From the NCBI RefSeq assembly GCF_032884065.1, contig NC_088867.1, forward strand, positions 42,437,741 through 42,501,740: a DNA stretch of 64,000 bases, in the 5' to 3' direction. Source of the DNA: Artemia franciscana. Lineage: Eukaryota > Arthropoda > Branchiopoda > Anostraca > Artemiidae. Shown here piece after piece: positions 41,005 through 54,500 of the stretch. Below the pieces are notes generated by a model, which saw only the letters and a program-made list of their open reading frames with translations, was not told the DNA's origin and did no database searches. Made by a program: the position numbers and the translations under genes. How positions within the stretch are numbered: position 1 is the stretch's first letter; each line of letters begins with the position of its first letter.

Positions 41005-43048
41005 TGCAGAATACAGTATTAAAGTAAATCAAGTCCAGAAAAAAAAAAGTAATATTCAAATACAGATAATAAAAGCATATAAAAATAGCGTGAAAAATAA
41101 TTAATTCCCTTCCTTTTGGTTAGAATTGCACAAAAACCAACAGAAAATTCTAAAATTTATTTTCTATTGCCATGATACCTAGAACGAGCTGAGAACAATA
41201 AACTAAAACAAAGTCGGATGGCTATCTTTTCAACTAACTTGACCAAAGCATGAGTTAGAACTTGTACTAGATTCACTTCCATACAGAGACTCCAAAGTAT
41301 CTGTCCTTAATTGGTTTTGATGATAAATGACAATTTGATGGTGCAGAAAACGATTACACGGAAAATTGAAATGTATAACAAGGTAAAACAAGTGGTAGAC
41401 TTATACGAAGCGAAAAATGGTTATACAGGAATTGCCTAAACAAGAGAGGAAGAAGAAAGGCAACAACTGAGTTTAGAATGTGTGCTGCCTATGCTACAGA
41501 GTCCACATGTATTTTAGCACCAATTATTGGACAACAAGATAAGAATGAGCGCAAATAAATCTTTACAAAAAAACTATAAATAAGTAAGTTAATATAAATA
41601 AAAAATATAAACTAATACCTATACTGTTTAGCTTCAAATAATTCTTGACGCTTCCCCTCCCAGTTTTTCTTGTTTTTGAAGTTTAACAACCTATTTTTTC
41701 TAAGCCAAAAGAAAACAAAACAAAAAAACAATACATATATTTTAGAAAAACAATGGTCATATTAGTGACCATTTTGGTCACTAATCCCTCTCTAACCATG
41801 GATATATGGAAAGTATAAAATATATTTTTTGAGCTGCCAGTAGAAAGTAATGGAGATTGGTCATGATTCAAAACCAGGCTAAATGTTTTTTTGCCAAGAA
41901 TCATATCATTAAAGAGGCAGTTTAGAAAGAGAGGATATAGTGATAAAAGCACTTTTCTAAAATGAAGATTAATAGGAGATATTCCAAACAGCGCTTAGGG
42001 GATTCTTTTGTTCCAGTATTTTCTGAAGAACCTAACTTTTTTTCATCGATTTTTCAATTTCGGAGAAATTAAAATATTATCTAATATTCTAGCAATCTTG
42101 TTCCCGACAAATGTTTTTTTTTCTTTGAAAGCAATAAAAGTAGAAAGTCGGATTAAATAGGACATGCAGCTACTGCTCGAAACGCTGTCAGCTTAAGCTA
42201 AGATATACCAATAATTTTCTGTAAGCTTTTGCGAAGGAAAGGTAAGAACTTTCCAACTTCCTTGCTTATCTGAGAGACTGATGGCTTAAGAACTAATTTT
42301 AAAGAGGAGAAAATATTGCATTACGCTTCGAAATGATACTGGAGAGAATTCAAAAGAGCCTAGAAATTCACTTTACTTGTTATTTTTATGCAGAAAAGTG
42401 GGTAATTTTTCCGAAGATCCAAGGAATATAGGAGTTGAAATCCCCTAAAGCCCCTTAGTATCAACTGAGAAGGTTCTGAGATATTGTATGCTTTCAGTAA
42501 ATATTATTAGCATGACCATAAAATAGCCTATAACAAATGAGGTTTCTGAGACTACTTTAGCATGAAACAAAAGAGAAGAATCGAACTGAAAACTTTTTCT
42601 TCTAAAAAAAAAAAAAAAAAAAAAACTATTTTTTATTGCATCCTAAAAAAAAAAAGAAAAAAAAAAAAAAAAAAAAAAAAAGAAAAAGAAATTTGGCCTA
42701 GAGGCCTTATGTTTAGAACGATTTTCATTAGATTCTTCCAGTATGGTTACAAAAAAAAAGTAAATAACGTTTGGGAAATCATGCAAAACATTACTTCAGA
42801 AAGCTCTCTAAATTGAGCTACAATTAAATACTTTACAAATATGAGGAGGCACCGTGATACCAGAAACTTAAAAGCACAGCCTGTACGACTAGGCTTTGTC
42901 CACAAAACCACAGGACTTCTTAGCACTATAACACCAAATCATGCATGACTCATTTGGCAATATCTTTTTCCCTGAATTTTCATAATTTTTTTCTTAAATT
43001 TTTTTTTGCACCAATTTCTGAATAATTGAGGTCTAGAGTTTTTAAACA
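41005..43048. other. Gld2 3' flank
   Basis: AT-rich with A runs at 42605-42625 and 42650-42682. The Gld2 3' UTR must lie in its right part. No other gene is supported. Confidence 0.45.
42632..42637 (-). promoter_or_regulatory. Candidate poly(A) signal for Gld2
   Basis: AATAAA on the minus strand, about 410 nt past the Gld2 stop, between A-rich runs. It is one of few such hexamers near the stop. Weak support from sequence alone. Confidence 0.25.
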
Positions 43049-43179
43049 CTATCGCAATACAGATGAAAGTTCTCTTGTTTCCTTCAGCTTTTTGTACGAG
43101 TCTGTAAACACATTCATTATCTTTTCAAATCCTTCGAGTCCATAAACTGTTCGACCAACGTTGCTCCGGTCAAATGGCT
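43049..43179 (-). CDS. Gld2: Gld2 terminal exon and stop
   Basis: Minus-strand acceptor cttttttcag precedes 43179. The split codon G|AG completes Glu of [14 protein letters not shown]. Forty-two more codons end in TAG (43051-43049). EPFD.sN.gRtV is the diagnostic C-terminal block of GLD-2 type enzymes; the tail [14 protein letters not shown] ends as in animal GLD-2 proteins. Confidence 0.9.
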
Positions 43180-46100
43180 CTGAAAAAAGAAAAATCAAAC
43201 CTTTGAGTGTAGTTTTTCATATATTCGGCGTTGTTAAGAAAATGGCTTAAATTTACATTTAAGCATATAAAAGCCTAAGCATATAATCATTCTTTTAAGT
43301 CAATTTTAGCAAGTCAATCCTAAAATGCAGTTAAGGATATTTCATGTGCCCAAACCCATTAGTAAAGACCACAAAATGTTAGACACCCCCCCCTCCCGTC
43401 AACTGACAAGGCTTTTGACCACTGACAAGTTTAAAATGTTAAAATTGGAATCCTGCGTATTTAAAACATTGAAGTGGTCGAATCTCCAACACCTGTGGTT
43501 ACGAATGATAGGAAGCCTTGTAGTAACTACAAAGGTTATCGCAAGCTAACAGCTTAAATTAATCATAAGGTAAACATAAACATAATACGGGAGTATACAC
43601 ATTTATTGCCCGTGACTTATAGTTGCATGTGTTGCCCCGCAACTGAACATTATGGGTCACAATTGCTTCAACCCTCCACAGAACCTTGGCACAGGAAGTC
43701 TAATTATTCATTAAAAAAAAAATCTCAGCCTTAATTACGTGATATTGCAGATTAATTCTTTAAGTTTCTTTGAAATTTTCAATTTTTGTAGAAAATGAAG
43801 TCACCAGAATAAACACTTCCAGGGGCGCTAGTCGCTTTTTGTTCCTATAATCCGATGTTAAATCCTCAAAAATGTCACAGTATTTTATAAAGTCTTTGAT
43901 TGGTCAATTTATACATCCCAACTCAGACATCTTTAGGAGTTATAGGAACACATTTTTACCGGGCACTAGGAAAACAATACATGTTTGTTTTAGGATTGAT
44001 TTCTTTACTGATGACGGTTTTTATTCGCTTCAAATTTCTTTTTTCAGTAAAGAAAAAAATTTGCGCAAAATTTTATTGAATACCTCCCCAAAACGAACTC
44101 TACAACAAAGGACTACCATGAAACTTGAACAATATCCCCGTCTTACCTAATTCTCTTTATGATAGCATTATCAGTATATCAGAGTATATGTCAGATAGTC
44201 GTGTTAGCCGGAAATATAACTAACCTAAACTAGCCCAAATGACTAAAATGAACCAACCCCAAGACCCGAGCTGATCCTTTTATTCCTCGAATCCCTATAT
44301 TTTTGTCCTATGTTTGGAGGTTTGAATGAAAGTTTATATAACTTGATGTGTAAACTTGAAGAACTGAATGATTGGAGAACTGAAATTTTTGGTAGGGCGG
44401 GTTTTGATTTTGTGTGGTTGGTGAGAGAGTGCATGGATGAATGTTTTATGAGTTTAAGAAATTTGGCACGAATCCTCCATCTCGTGTTGGATCATCGTGT
44501 TGTGCCCGTTAATTCGGAAAAAATAGAAAAAATGAAGTATTTTTAACTTACGAACGGTTGATCAGATCTTAATGAAATTTGATTTTTGGAAGGATATCGT
44601 GTCTCAGAGCTGTTATTTTAAATCCCGACCGAATCTGGTGACATTGGGGGGAGTTGGGAGGGGGAAACCTAAAATCTTGGAAAACACTTAGAGTGGAGGG
44701 ATCGGGATGAAACTTGGTGGAAAAAAAATAAGCACAAGTCTTAGATACATAATTGACATAACCGGAACGGATCCGCTCTCTGTGGGGTAGTTGGGAGGGG
44801 CAATTCCAAAAAATTAGAAAAATGAGGTATTTGTAACTTACGAACGGGTGATCAGATCTTAATGAAATTTGATATTTAGAAGGATATCGTGTCTCAAAGC
44901 TCTTATTTTAAATCCCGACCGGATCTGGTGACATTGAGTTTGGGAGGGGAAACCTAAAATCATGGAAAACGCTTAGATTGGAGGGATCGGGATGAAACTT
45001 GGTGGGGAAAATAAGCAGAAGTCTTAGATACGTGATTGACATAATTGGAACAGATCCGCTCTATTGGGGGGGGGGGTTAATTCTGAAAATTAGAAAAAAT
45101 GACTTATTTTTAACTTACGAAGGAGTGATCGGATCTTCATGAAACTTCATATTTAGAAGGACCTCGTAACTCAGATTTCTCATTTTAAATCTCAACCGGA
45201 TCCAATGTCATCGGTGGGGGACCAAAAATCTTAGAAAATACTTAAAGCGGGGAGATCAGGATGAAACTGGATGGGAAGAATAAAAACCTGTCTAAGATAC
45301 GTGACTGACATAACTGGATCGGATCTGCTCTCTTTGGTGGAGTTGGGGGGGGGGGTAATTTTGAAAATGAGGTATTTGTAACTTAAGAAAGGGTGACCAG
45401 ATCTTAATGAAATTTGATATTTAGAAGGATCTTGTGCTTTAAAGTTCTAATTTTAAATTCCGGCCAGATCCTGTGACATTGGGGGGAGTTGGAGGGGAAA
45501 ACCGGAATTCTTGGAAAACTTGAAAATTGTGATATTTTTATCTTACAAATAGGTGACCGGATCTTAATGAAATTTGATACTTAGAAGGAATTCATGTCTC
45601 AGAGCTCTTATTTCAAATCCCGACCAGATCTTTTGACATTGGGCGGAGTTGGAGGGGGAAATCTTGGAAAACACTTGGAGTGGAGGAATCGGGATGAAGC
45701 TTGGTGGATAGAACAAGCAAATGTCCTTGATACGTGATTGACGTGACCGTACTGGATTCGCTCTCTTTGGGGGAGTTGGGGGGAGGGGTTCAGTGATTTG
45801 GCGAGTTTGGTGCTTCTGGACGTGCTAGGACGATGAAAATTGGTAGGCGTGTCAGGGAGCTGCACAAATTGAATTGATAAAGTCGTTTTCCCAGATTCGA
45901 CCATCTGGGGGGCTAAAGGGAGAGGAAAAATTAGAAAAAATGAGGTATTTATAACTTACGAGTGGGTGATCGGATCTTAATGAATTTTGATATTAAGAGG
46001 ACATCGTGATTCAGAGCTCTTATTTTAAATCCCGACCGGCATTAAGCCTCTGATTTTCCTTTTAAATCAATCTATTGATTCTTAGAATTTTGTTAGAGCT

Positions 46101-49100
46101 CATACCATATGAGCTCTTGGCTCTTCTTGCCTCGTCACAAGTGCCATATGAGCTCTTAGCTCTTGTTTTTAAGTCAAGTTGTTTTTGGGCTAAAACAGAC
46201 TTCTTGGGCATTTTGATCCTGCAGCTATAATTTACACCATAAGGAAAAGACATGCATTCTTGGATTCATTAGTCTCAGTTCTATCCCTTCACCAAGCTAG
46301 AATTATCACATTAGTTAAACTTTTTGAGACTTTTATTTTCAAACTTAATATTTTTGTTTTCATTTCCATATTTCTATTTTTAACCTTAATATTCTAAACT
46401 TTAAGCAATTTATTAAACTTATACTTGAGCTTAAAACTCATTCTGGTTGTACCTCAGGACTGAAAAAACAGCCTGAAACCCCTAAAAAGTATTGCCGGAT
46501 CGAGACAATAAGCACACCATTGTAATCGTCATGGCCGAAAACCATGTTTAGGAAACACGCACGCTCCTTCAACTACAATGAAAACAATTTTTTTTACAGG
46601 GGTAGCAGAATATATGTCCCTTTGTTCTTTTTTTCTCCACTACTAGCGGGGCACTGGAACTTCACAGAGCTGTTTGAGGGCTCATTTTAAAGAAAATTGC
46701 TATATCTAGTACCATTTGTAAGTACTAAAATATAATAAGAGGTAGGAATGGTCTTTATGTGACACGAACCAACAAGTAAGAAAATGTGGCAACACAAAAC
46801 AAGCTTAACATGGATTAGGTCATAAACAAGAAATATTATTAGTACAATTTGTAAAAAGGTGATTATTAGCGAAAGAAAGAAAAAAAGAAAAACTGTTTTC
46901 CTACTTCAGTAATTCAAACAGATAAGCACTTGAACAAGGCCTACCCGTTCCATCATCTAGACCAAACAATACAGACCGACACAATCAAACCAAAAAGAAA
47001 GATCCATGGACATGCAACATCGCAGTAAGTAAATACAAGCGTAAGCTCAAAGGTAAAAACATAATCAGTTAACCCCGAGTGATCGTCACCAATCACGACT
47101 CATTAGAGAAATGCACCAAGACTATGGGTTTTGGCACTTTAAATTGCAGACCCAGGCATAGCGGCGCGCATACCCAAGTTGTTAAATATGGTATCACTAT
47201 GATAGCCTATCAAAGTAGAGACACTATTAGCCAGTTAAAGCATAGGAATTATTGAGCCTGTATTTATCGTGGCTACTTTGCAAAAGTCATAAACCTCGAT
47301 TAGAAATGCATTTTAGCGAAATAAAAAATCCAAATAACTCTTTGGTAATCCTCTTAATCATGAAGTTATAAAACTAGATAAAGTCTGTATTCATTCGAAA
47401 ATAAATAAATAACGAAGCCGTACATTGGCCGAAATCTTCAGCCAAATTCCTATTGGTGAACCTACAGCCAATCGGCCAATATAAAGTATAATGAAAAACA
47501 AACACAATCTAAATCTATTTTCAAGGATAGACGGCCCATTTTTCAACTAAAAAGAAGGATCCAAAATGTTTACAACCAAGTTTCTATGAAGTCTTACAAA
47601 TAACAGCTGTTGAATTTTAGACTGAAAGTGAGTCGTGTTGCAAACTGGACAGAAAACTGAAGATATCAAAATGGAGTTTCAAATGGAAACTAAGACTATC
47701 CCCCTTATTTGTACAGAGTAAAAAAAAAAAATCTGAATTGGCAAAAGCCATACGGATTTATTTAAAATTTCTGGACAATTTAATATGATTTTTTTGAAAA
47801 CTCGATTTAATTCAAATATAACTTCTTGGTGATATTTGACTGATCCCTCTGCAGTCCCTAAGGCCACTTTTGTGTTTCGGTCAAGTTAACTTATAACGCT
47901 TATGTTATGACTTAAAATAGGAAACGGCAAACAAAAGAAACTACAAGATGTCTTTCCGAGGAAGGGGGGGGGGGCAAGTTTGAGAAAAAAATATTGTGCC
48001 AAAATATTGTTAAACTTTTATCCAAATATCAAGCAATTTTGCCTATTTTTGACCTTAGAAGGGGAACGGGAGGGGGAAGGGCTTCACCCTTAGTTAAACG
48101 AATGAAGGAATCATATATAATTCTTCAGAGCCCTTACCTTCAATACTGATAAATTTCCATTCACTACCGTAGTAATTATCATAGTTCCATTCTGTATTCA
48201 AGTCCTTCACTGGAATCTTACCACCAAGACGAACAGACATACAATGATCCCGAAAACTAAAAAAAAGTGTTCTAAACAATTCACTACAAATAAAATTAAA
48301 CTAAGAGACTAAAAAATTCAGATTTTCTGTTCCGTCATTAAAAAAAAGAAGTTCTTTTTTGGAAAAAAACCGACAGCTAGTATAGAGAGAAACTATGATT
48401 TTATAAAGAACAAAGAAAAAGAAAACTTCCAAAGTTTGCTCTTTAAGTGATATTGCTGAAATATTAAACGGTATAACATTTCAATTCAAAAATTGCACAA
48501 AAGCCAATGTATGAAAAAAGAAACACAAGGTAAAAACTGAGACGCAGAAACTCAACTCTAAAACCAAAATCCGGAAGCTGAAAAAAAAAATTATTTGGTC
48601 TACAAGGACTCTTCGATTTTGTTACTATCTATGTCGTTTTTCTGTGTTTTCCCTTTAAAGATAGACCCCAAATAATTACAAGCAGACGAACGGACCAAAC
48701 GGACGAACTGGACCAAAGCAGATGAACGAACATACAATGGTCCTGAAAAAAAATTCTAAAAATTCATTACACAAAGAGACTAGAACCAACAGCCGGCATA
48801 GAGAGCAACTATGGTTTTGTAAAGATTACAGAAAAAGAAAACTACTAGTTTGCGCTTTAAATGATATTAATTTTAAAAAATCTTTCCGGAAAAAGACGTT
48901 TTCTAAAGAAAAATAAAGGCCATATTAAACTTTAAATCAGAAAAATAGAAACCTATTATAACTCAAAGTCAAAACAACCAGAAATCCCTATTAAAGAATA
49001 AATGAAATCCCAAACGAATAGAAATTAAATAAACAATCATAACAAAAAAAATGCACAACAGGTACTAATAAAAATGAATAAATAAATATCAAAACGAGTG

Positions 49101-51449
49101 AAGTTTATATTGAATATGCAAATCAAGCTTAAAACGAACAAAAATATTTTGATATTGAGGCACAAAAGAAACTCAAACGAATAGAAAACAAATAGACAAT
49201 CATAGCAAACAAAATGATTACTAATATAAATGAGTAAATAAATCTTAAACGAGTGAAACTTAAATTGAATATGCAAATCCAGCTTGAAACAACAAAAATC
49301 TCTACAAAGCAGAGATTGAGTTTTGCCTCCTTCTTTCACTGTAAAAGTGTAAAACCTACTGCGTCATTGGCGCTTTACTAAAAACTATATGCGTCTTGAA
49401 CAGTCTTGAAAAGTACAAATAAAATCAAACTGAATGTTTGATATATAATGCTATTAATTGCTGAAAGATCATCAGTTGAATATTTTATTTCACTGTTATT
49501 TCATTTTCAGTTTAAATGCTGTAATAACTGGGAACAAAATATTTGTAATGTAATTCGTTTTCCGTGGAGCACCAATGACGTAGCAGACCTCAGACATTAC
49601 AGTTAGGGAAGGGGGCAGTATCCAAACTCTTGTTTATAGTGAAGCTATATTTGTATGGAACAGTCTTGGAAAGAACTAATAAAATTAAACTAAACATTAG
49701 ATATATAATAATATTAATTGCTGAAAGCTCATCAGTTCAAATTCTGTTTTCAATGTTGTAATAAGTACAAAAGAAAATATTTGTAATATAATTCGTTTTC
49801 AGTAAAGTGCCAATGACGCAGTAGGTTATGGACTTTTATAGTGAGAGAAGGAGGCAAAACCCAAACTCTTCTTTGTAGAGATTTGTGTTCGTTTCAAGCT
49901 GGATTTGCTTATTCAATTTCAGTTTCACTCGTTTTAAAATATATTCATTCATTTATACTAGTAACTACTGTTTGTTGGTAATGATTGTTTATTTAATTTC
50001 TGCTCGTTTTAAGCTGGATTTACATATTCAACTTAATCTTTACTCGTTTTGAGATTTACTAATTCATTTATGTATAACAGTTGTATATTTTTTTGTTATG
50101 ATTGTTTATTTGATTTCTGTTCGTTTTGGGTTTCATTTATTCTTTAAAACTGATTTCTGGTTATTTTGGGTTTGAGTTATTGTAGGTTTCTATTTCTTCT
50201 TATCTTAAGTTTAACATGGCCTTTACTTTCATTTAGAAAACTTCTATTTCGGGAAGTTTTTTTTTTTAATTAACTTTTGTTCGTTTTTGATAGCCAAAGC
50301 TTCAAGTTTTTCAATAGTCCCTGTTTCAAAATAAATTTTCAAAATAGTATTCTGGAATTTTTTTTCCAAAGTAAATTAACAGTTTTGGTAAAAACTAATA
50401 AATTAAACCGAATAATGGATATACGATATTAATTGCTGAAAGCTCACCAGCTCAAGATTTTGTTTCATCCAGTCCGGATTTAAAGCTTTAACGTCTCTAA
50501 GCCCAAACGTTTTTGCCACTCCTTTTTTTGCAAAATTTTCGGAAAATCCGCAGAACTTCGGAAATAGTGAAATTCGCGAAGCGAGAGAATTGGTTATTTA
50601 AGTAAGAGAATGATTATTTTACCGTTTGGGAAAAAAGGCAGTAGCCATACTCTTGTATGTAGTGAAGACACCATTCATTAGAAGTACATAACCCCGATTC
50701 TTTCGGAAAGAATTAGGGGAAAAAATTCCAGAGTTTTAATTTTTTTAAATTTACTTTTGTTCGTTTTTTTATTGCAAAAAGTTTCAAGTTGGTAGAAAAC
50801 TCCTTATTTCAAAACAAGATTTTTTTTTCAACATCTAACTTTCATCAACGTATCAAAACTAGTATCAAAGTAATTTACACAACATAGAGGTCTTGCACCG
50901 TAAATCGAAGTTCAACCCCGAAAGTATAGTTATTTGGCCTTTGAACTATATTGAACAAAATGGCTATACCCAAATTTTGACCAGATGCCCTTTGGGAAAG
51001 TGGGGTGTGGGCTATTTGGCCAGTGATCATTTTTGACTCTTAAAAAAGATCTAGGAGTTTCAATTTCCGATCGAATGAGCCCCCTCCAAAGTTAATACGA
51101 CCACCCCTTCCAAAGAACCTTATTTTCTAAAAACGGGCAACTTATATAAATTACAATCCTTATCGAGGGGGTTAGGGAAGAGAAATCAACCCCTAAGTTA
51201 CAGTAATTTGAATTTTTAACTGCTTTGAACAAAATGGCTATTTCAAAAATTTGATAAGATGTATTTGGAGTAAAAAGGCACAAGGGGGGGGGGGATTGTT
51301 ACTTTTTGATCACTTTCGATTCTTAAGAACTTACAACTTACATAAGTTACAATTCTTGTCCCTGGTGCTATGGAGGATTTATCAACCCTAATTTATAGTA
51401 ATTTAAATTTTTGACAATTTTGAACAAAATGGATGTCTCAAATTTTATT

Positions 51450-51547
<98 letters not shown>

Positions 51548-54500
51548 AAAAAAGGCGTGGGGGGATAGATACCCCCAATCACTTTTGACGACTCTTAAAA
51601 ATGTAACTAAAACTTTCAATTTTCAATCAAACGAGCCATCTCTAAGTTTATACCACAACCCCTTACATAAAAGCTTGTATGTCCTCGGAGCACAACTAAT
51701 AACATTTGCCCCAGGGCTCTGGGGGGATGTGTCGACCCAGCAGTTTTTGTTATTTGATCTTCAAACTATTTTGAACGAAATAACTATCTCAAAATTTTGA
51801 TTGGATGCATTTGAGGAAAAGGGAGCCACGGGGGGGGGGGCTAGTTACCCTATGATCACTTTTGACTCTTGAGAAGGGCATAAAATTCTTATTTAAAATC
51901 GAATAAGCCCCATCCGAAAAATATACGACCATCCCTTCCGTAAAAACCTTCTATGCACCCCAAGGCACATTTTACAACACTTGCCCCCGGATTCTGGAGG
52001 GAAAGGGTTTATTCCTGGAGTTTTTGTAATATTATCTTAGGTATATCTTGGACAAAATGGCTATGTAAAAAATCCGACTGGATGTATTTGGAGAAAAGAA
52101 GGTTGGAAGGGGGAGGGGCTAGTTGCCATGGAGATCAATTTTGACTCTTAAAAGGTGAATTAGAACTTTCAACTTCCAACTCCAAAGTTAAAACGACCAC
52201 CTCTATCATTAAAACCTTATATGCCACCGCGGCATAAGTTACAACCCTTACCCTGAATTTGGGGGGGGGGGTGAGATGTTGACAACGAATTGCTGCTATC
52301 TTATGCCCTCCGTTAACTTTTGACTCATAAAAAGATAACTAGAACTTTCAATTTTCAATCAAATGAGCCACCTTTGCAGTTTATACGACCACCCATTACA
52401 TAAAAATCTTATACGCCTCCGTGTCATAACTTAAAACACCTGTCCCCGGGTTCTGGGGGGCTGTGTCGAACCCGGAGTTTTTGTTATATGATGTTTTAAC
52501 TATTTTAAAACATGATTATTTCAAAATTTGCATCGGATGGATTTGAGGAAAAAGGGCTAGAGGGGGGAGGAGGCTAGTTGCTCTCGGATCTCTTTTGACT
52601 CTTAAATGTGAACTAGAATTTTCAATTTCTAATCAAACGAGCCGCCTTCGAAATTTATACGGCCACGCCTTACATAAAAACCTTATACGCCTCCGAAAAA
52701 TAAACTGAAAACAGTTACCCCCGGGCTCTGGAGGGTTATGTATCTGGTTTTTCAACTATAAAAAAATGACTATTTCAAAATTTGTATCAGATGGACTTGG
52801 GTAAAAAAGGTCTAATGGCGCTAATTAGCCTCGGATCTCTTTTAACTCTTGAAGATTGAACTAGAACTTTCAGTTTTCAATCAAATGAGCTCGCTCCGAA
52901 TTTGATACAAGCATCTCTTCCATAAAAACCATATATGCCCCAAGAGCATAGCTTACAACGACTGCCTCCGGGCCCTGGGGGTTGCATCGACACCGGAATT
53001 TTTCTTAAATGGCCTTTGAACTATTTTTACCAAAATGCCTATCTCAAAATTCTTAACGGATGGGTCTGGGGGAAAAAGGGCTTGGAAGGGCTAGTTGCGC
53101 TCGGACCTCTTTTGACTCATAAAAAGTGAAGTAGAATTTCCAGTTTCCAATCAAATGAGCCATCTCTCAAGTTTATACGAGCATCCCTTTCATAGGAATC
53201 ATATATGCCACATGGACATAACTTACAATGCCTGCCCCCGGGCCCTGGGGGCTGTGTCGACACCGGAGTTTTTGTTATCTGACCTTAGAACTATTTTAAA
53301 CAAGTGGCTATCTCAAAATTTGTATCGGATATGTTTGGGGAAAGGGGACTTGGTGGGTGGGGGGAGGAATAGCTGCCCTCCAAACTCTTTTTATTCTTAA
53401 AAAGTGAACTAGAACTTTCAATTCCATTCAAATGAGCCTTCTCTTAAGTTTTTACGACTATCCCTTTCATAAGGACCATATATGCCCCCAGGGCATAACT
53501 CACAACGCCTGTCCCCAGGCCCTGGAGGATCGTATCGACAGAAGTTTGTATTATCTGACCTTTGAACTATTTTTAACAAAATGGCTATCTCAAATGCTTT
53601 ATTGGATGAGTTTGGGGAAAAAAGCGCGTGGGGGGTGGTTCTAGTTGCCATCGTATCTCTTATGAATTTTGAAAAGTAAGCTAGAACTTTCAATTTCCAA
53701 TTAAATGAGCCCTCTCTGAAGTTTATACGAGCATTCCTTCCATAAGAACCATATATGCCCTTAAGACATAACTTACAACACCCGCCCCTGGACCCTGGGG
53801 GGGGGGGGTGTCAACACTGGAGTTTTGTTATCAGGCCTTTGAGCTATTTTTAACAAAATTACTATCTAAAATTTTTTATCGGATGCATTTGAGGAAAAAG
53901 GGGCGTAAGGGGGGAAGAGATTGCCCTCCAATCTCTTTAACTCTTAAAAACTGAAGTAGAACTTTCAATTTCCAATCAAATGAGCCCTATCTGAAGTTTA
54001 TACGAGCATCCATTCATTAACAACCGTATATGCCCCCAGGGCATAACTTACAATGCCTGCCCTCGGGCCTTGAAGGATAGTGTCGACCCCGGAGTTCTAT
54101 TCACTTATACTCAGACTAGCAGTTACACCTAGATAAAAAATCCAAAGGTAGTTTATTTTTGAGCGGCGGGAAATGGCACTTGCAACGGAGGCGTAAAGTA
54201 TTTTATTAAAATAAAGTAGAGGACGGATTTGGCAGTAATTTTAAGAAAAACCTCTTGTCCACCCATATACCTCCTATAGTTCATTCAAGGGACAAATGGT
54301 ATGCCCTATTTCAGTCGGGTTTGAAGGAAGCACTGGTTAAACCTCAGTTGTAAAAAAGCTTTAAAAACAATTACACTCGCCGGCGGTATTTGAAACAGTG
54401 ACCTACTCAGAGGAAATCCGAAATACTAACCGAAATACCATTTTTCCTGAAATTTCTGGACATTCCTTATTCAGGTTACCCACAATTTTATTTCCATCAT

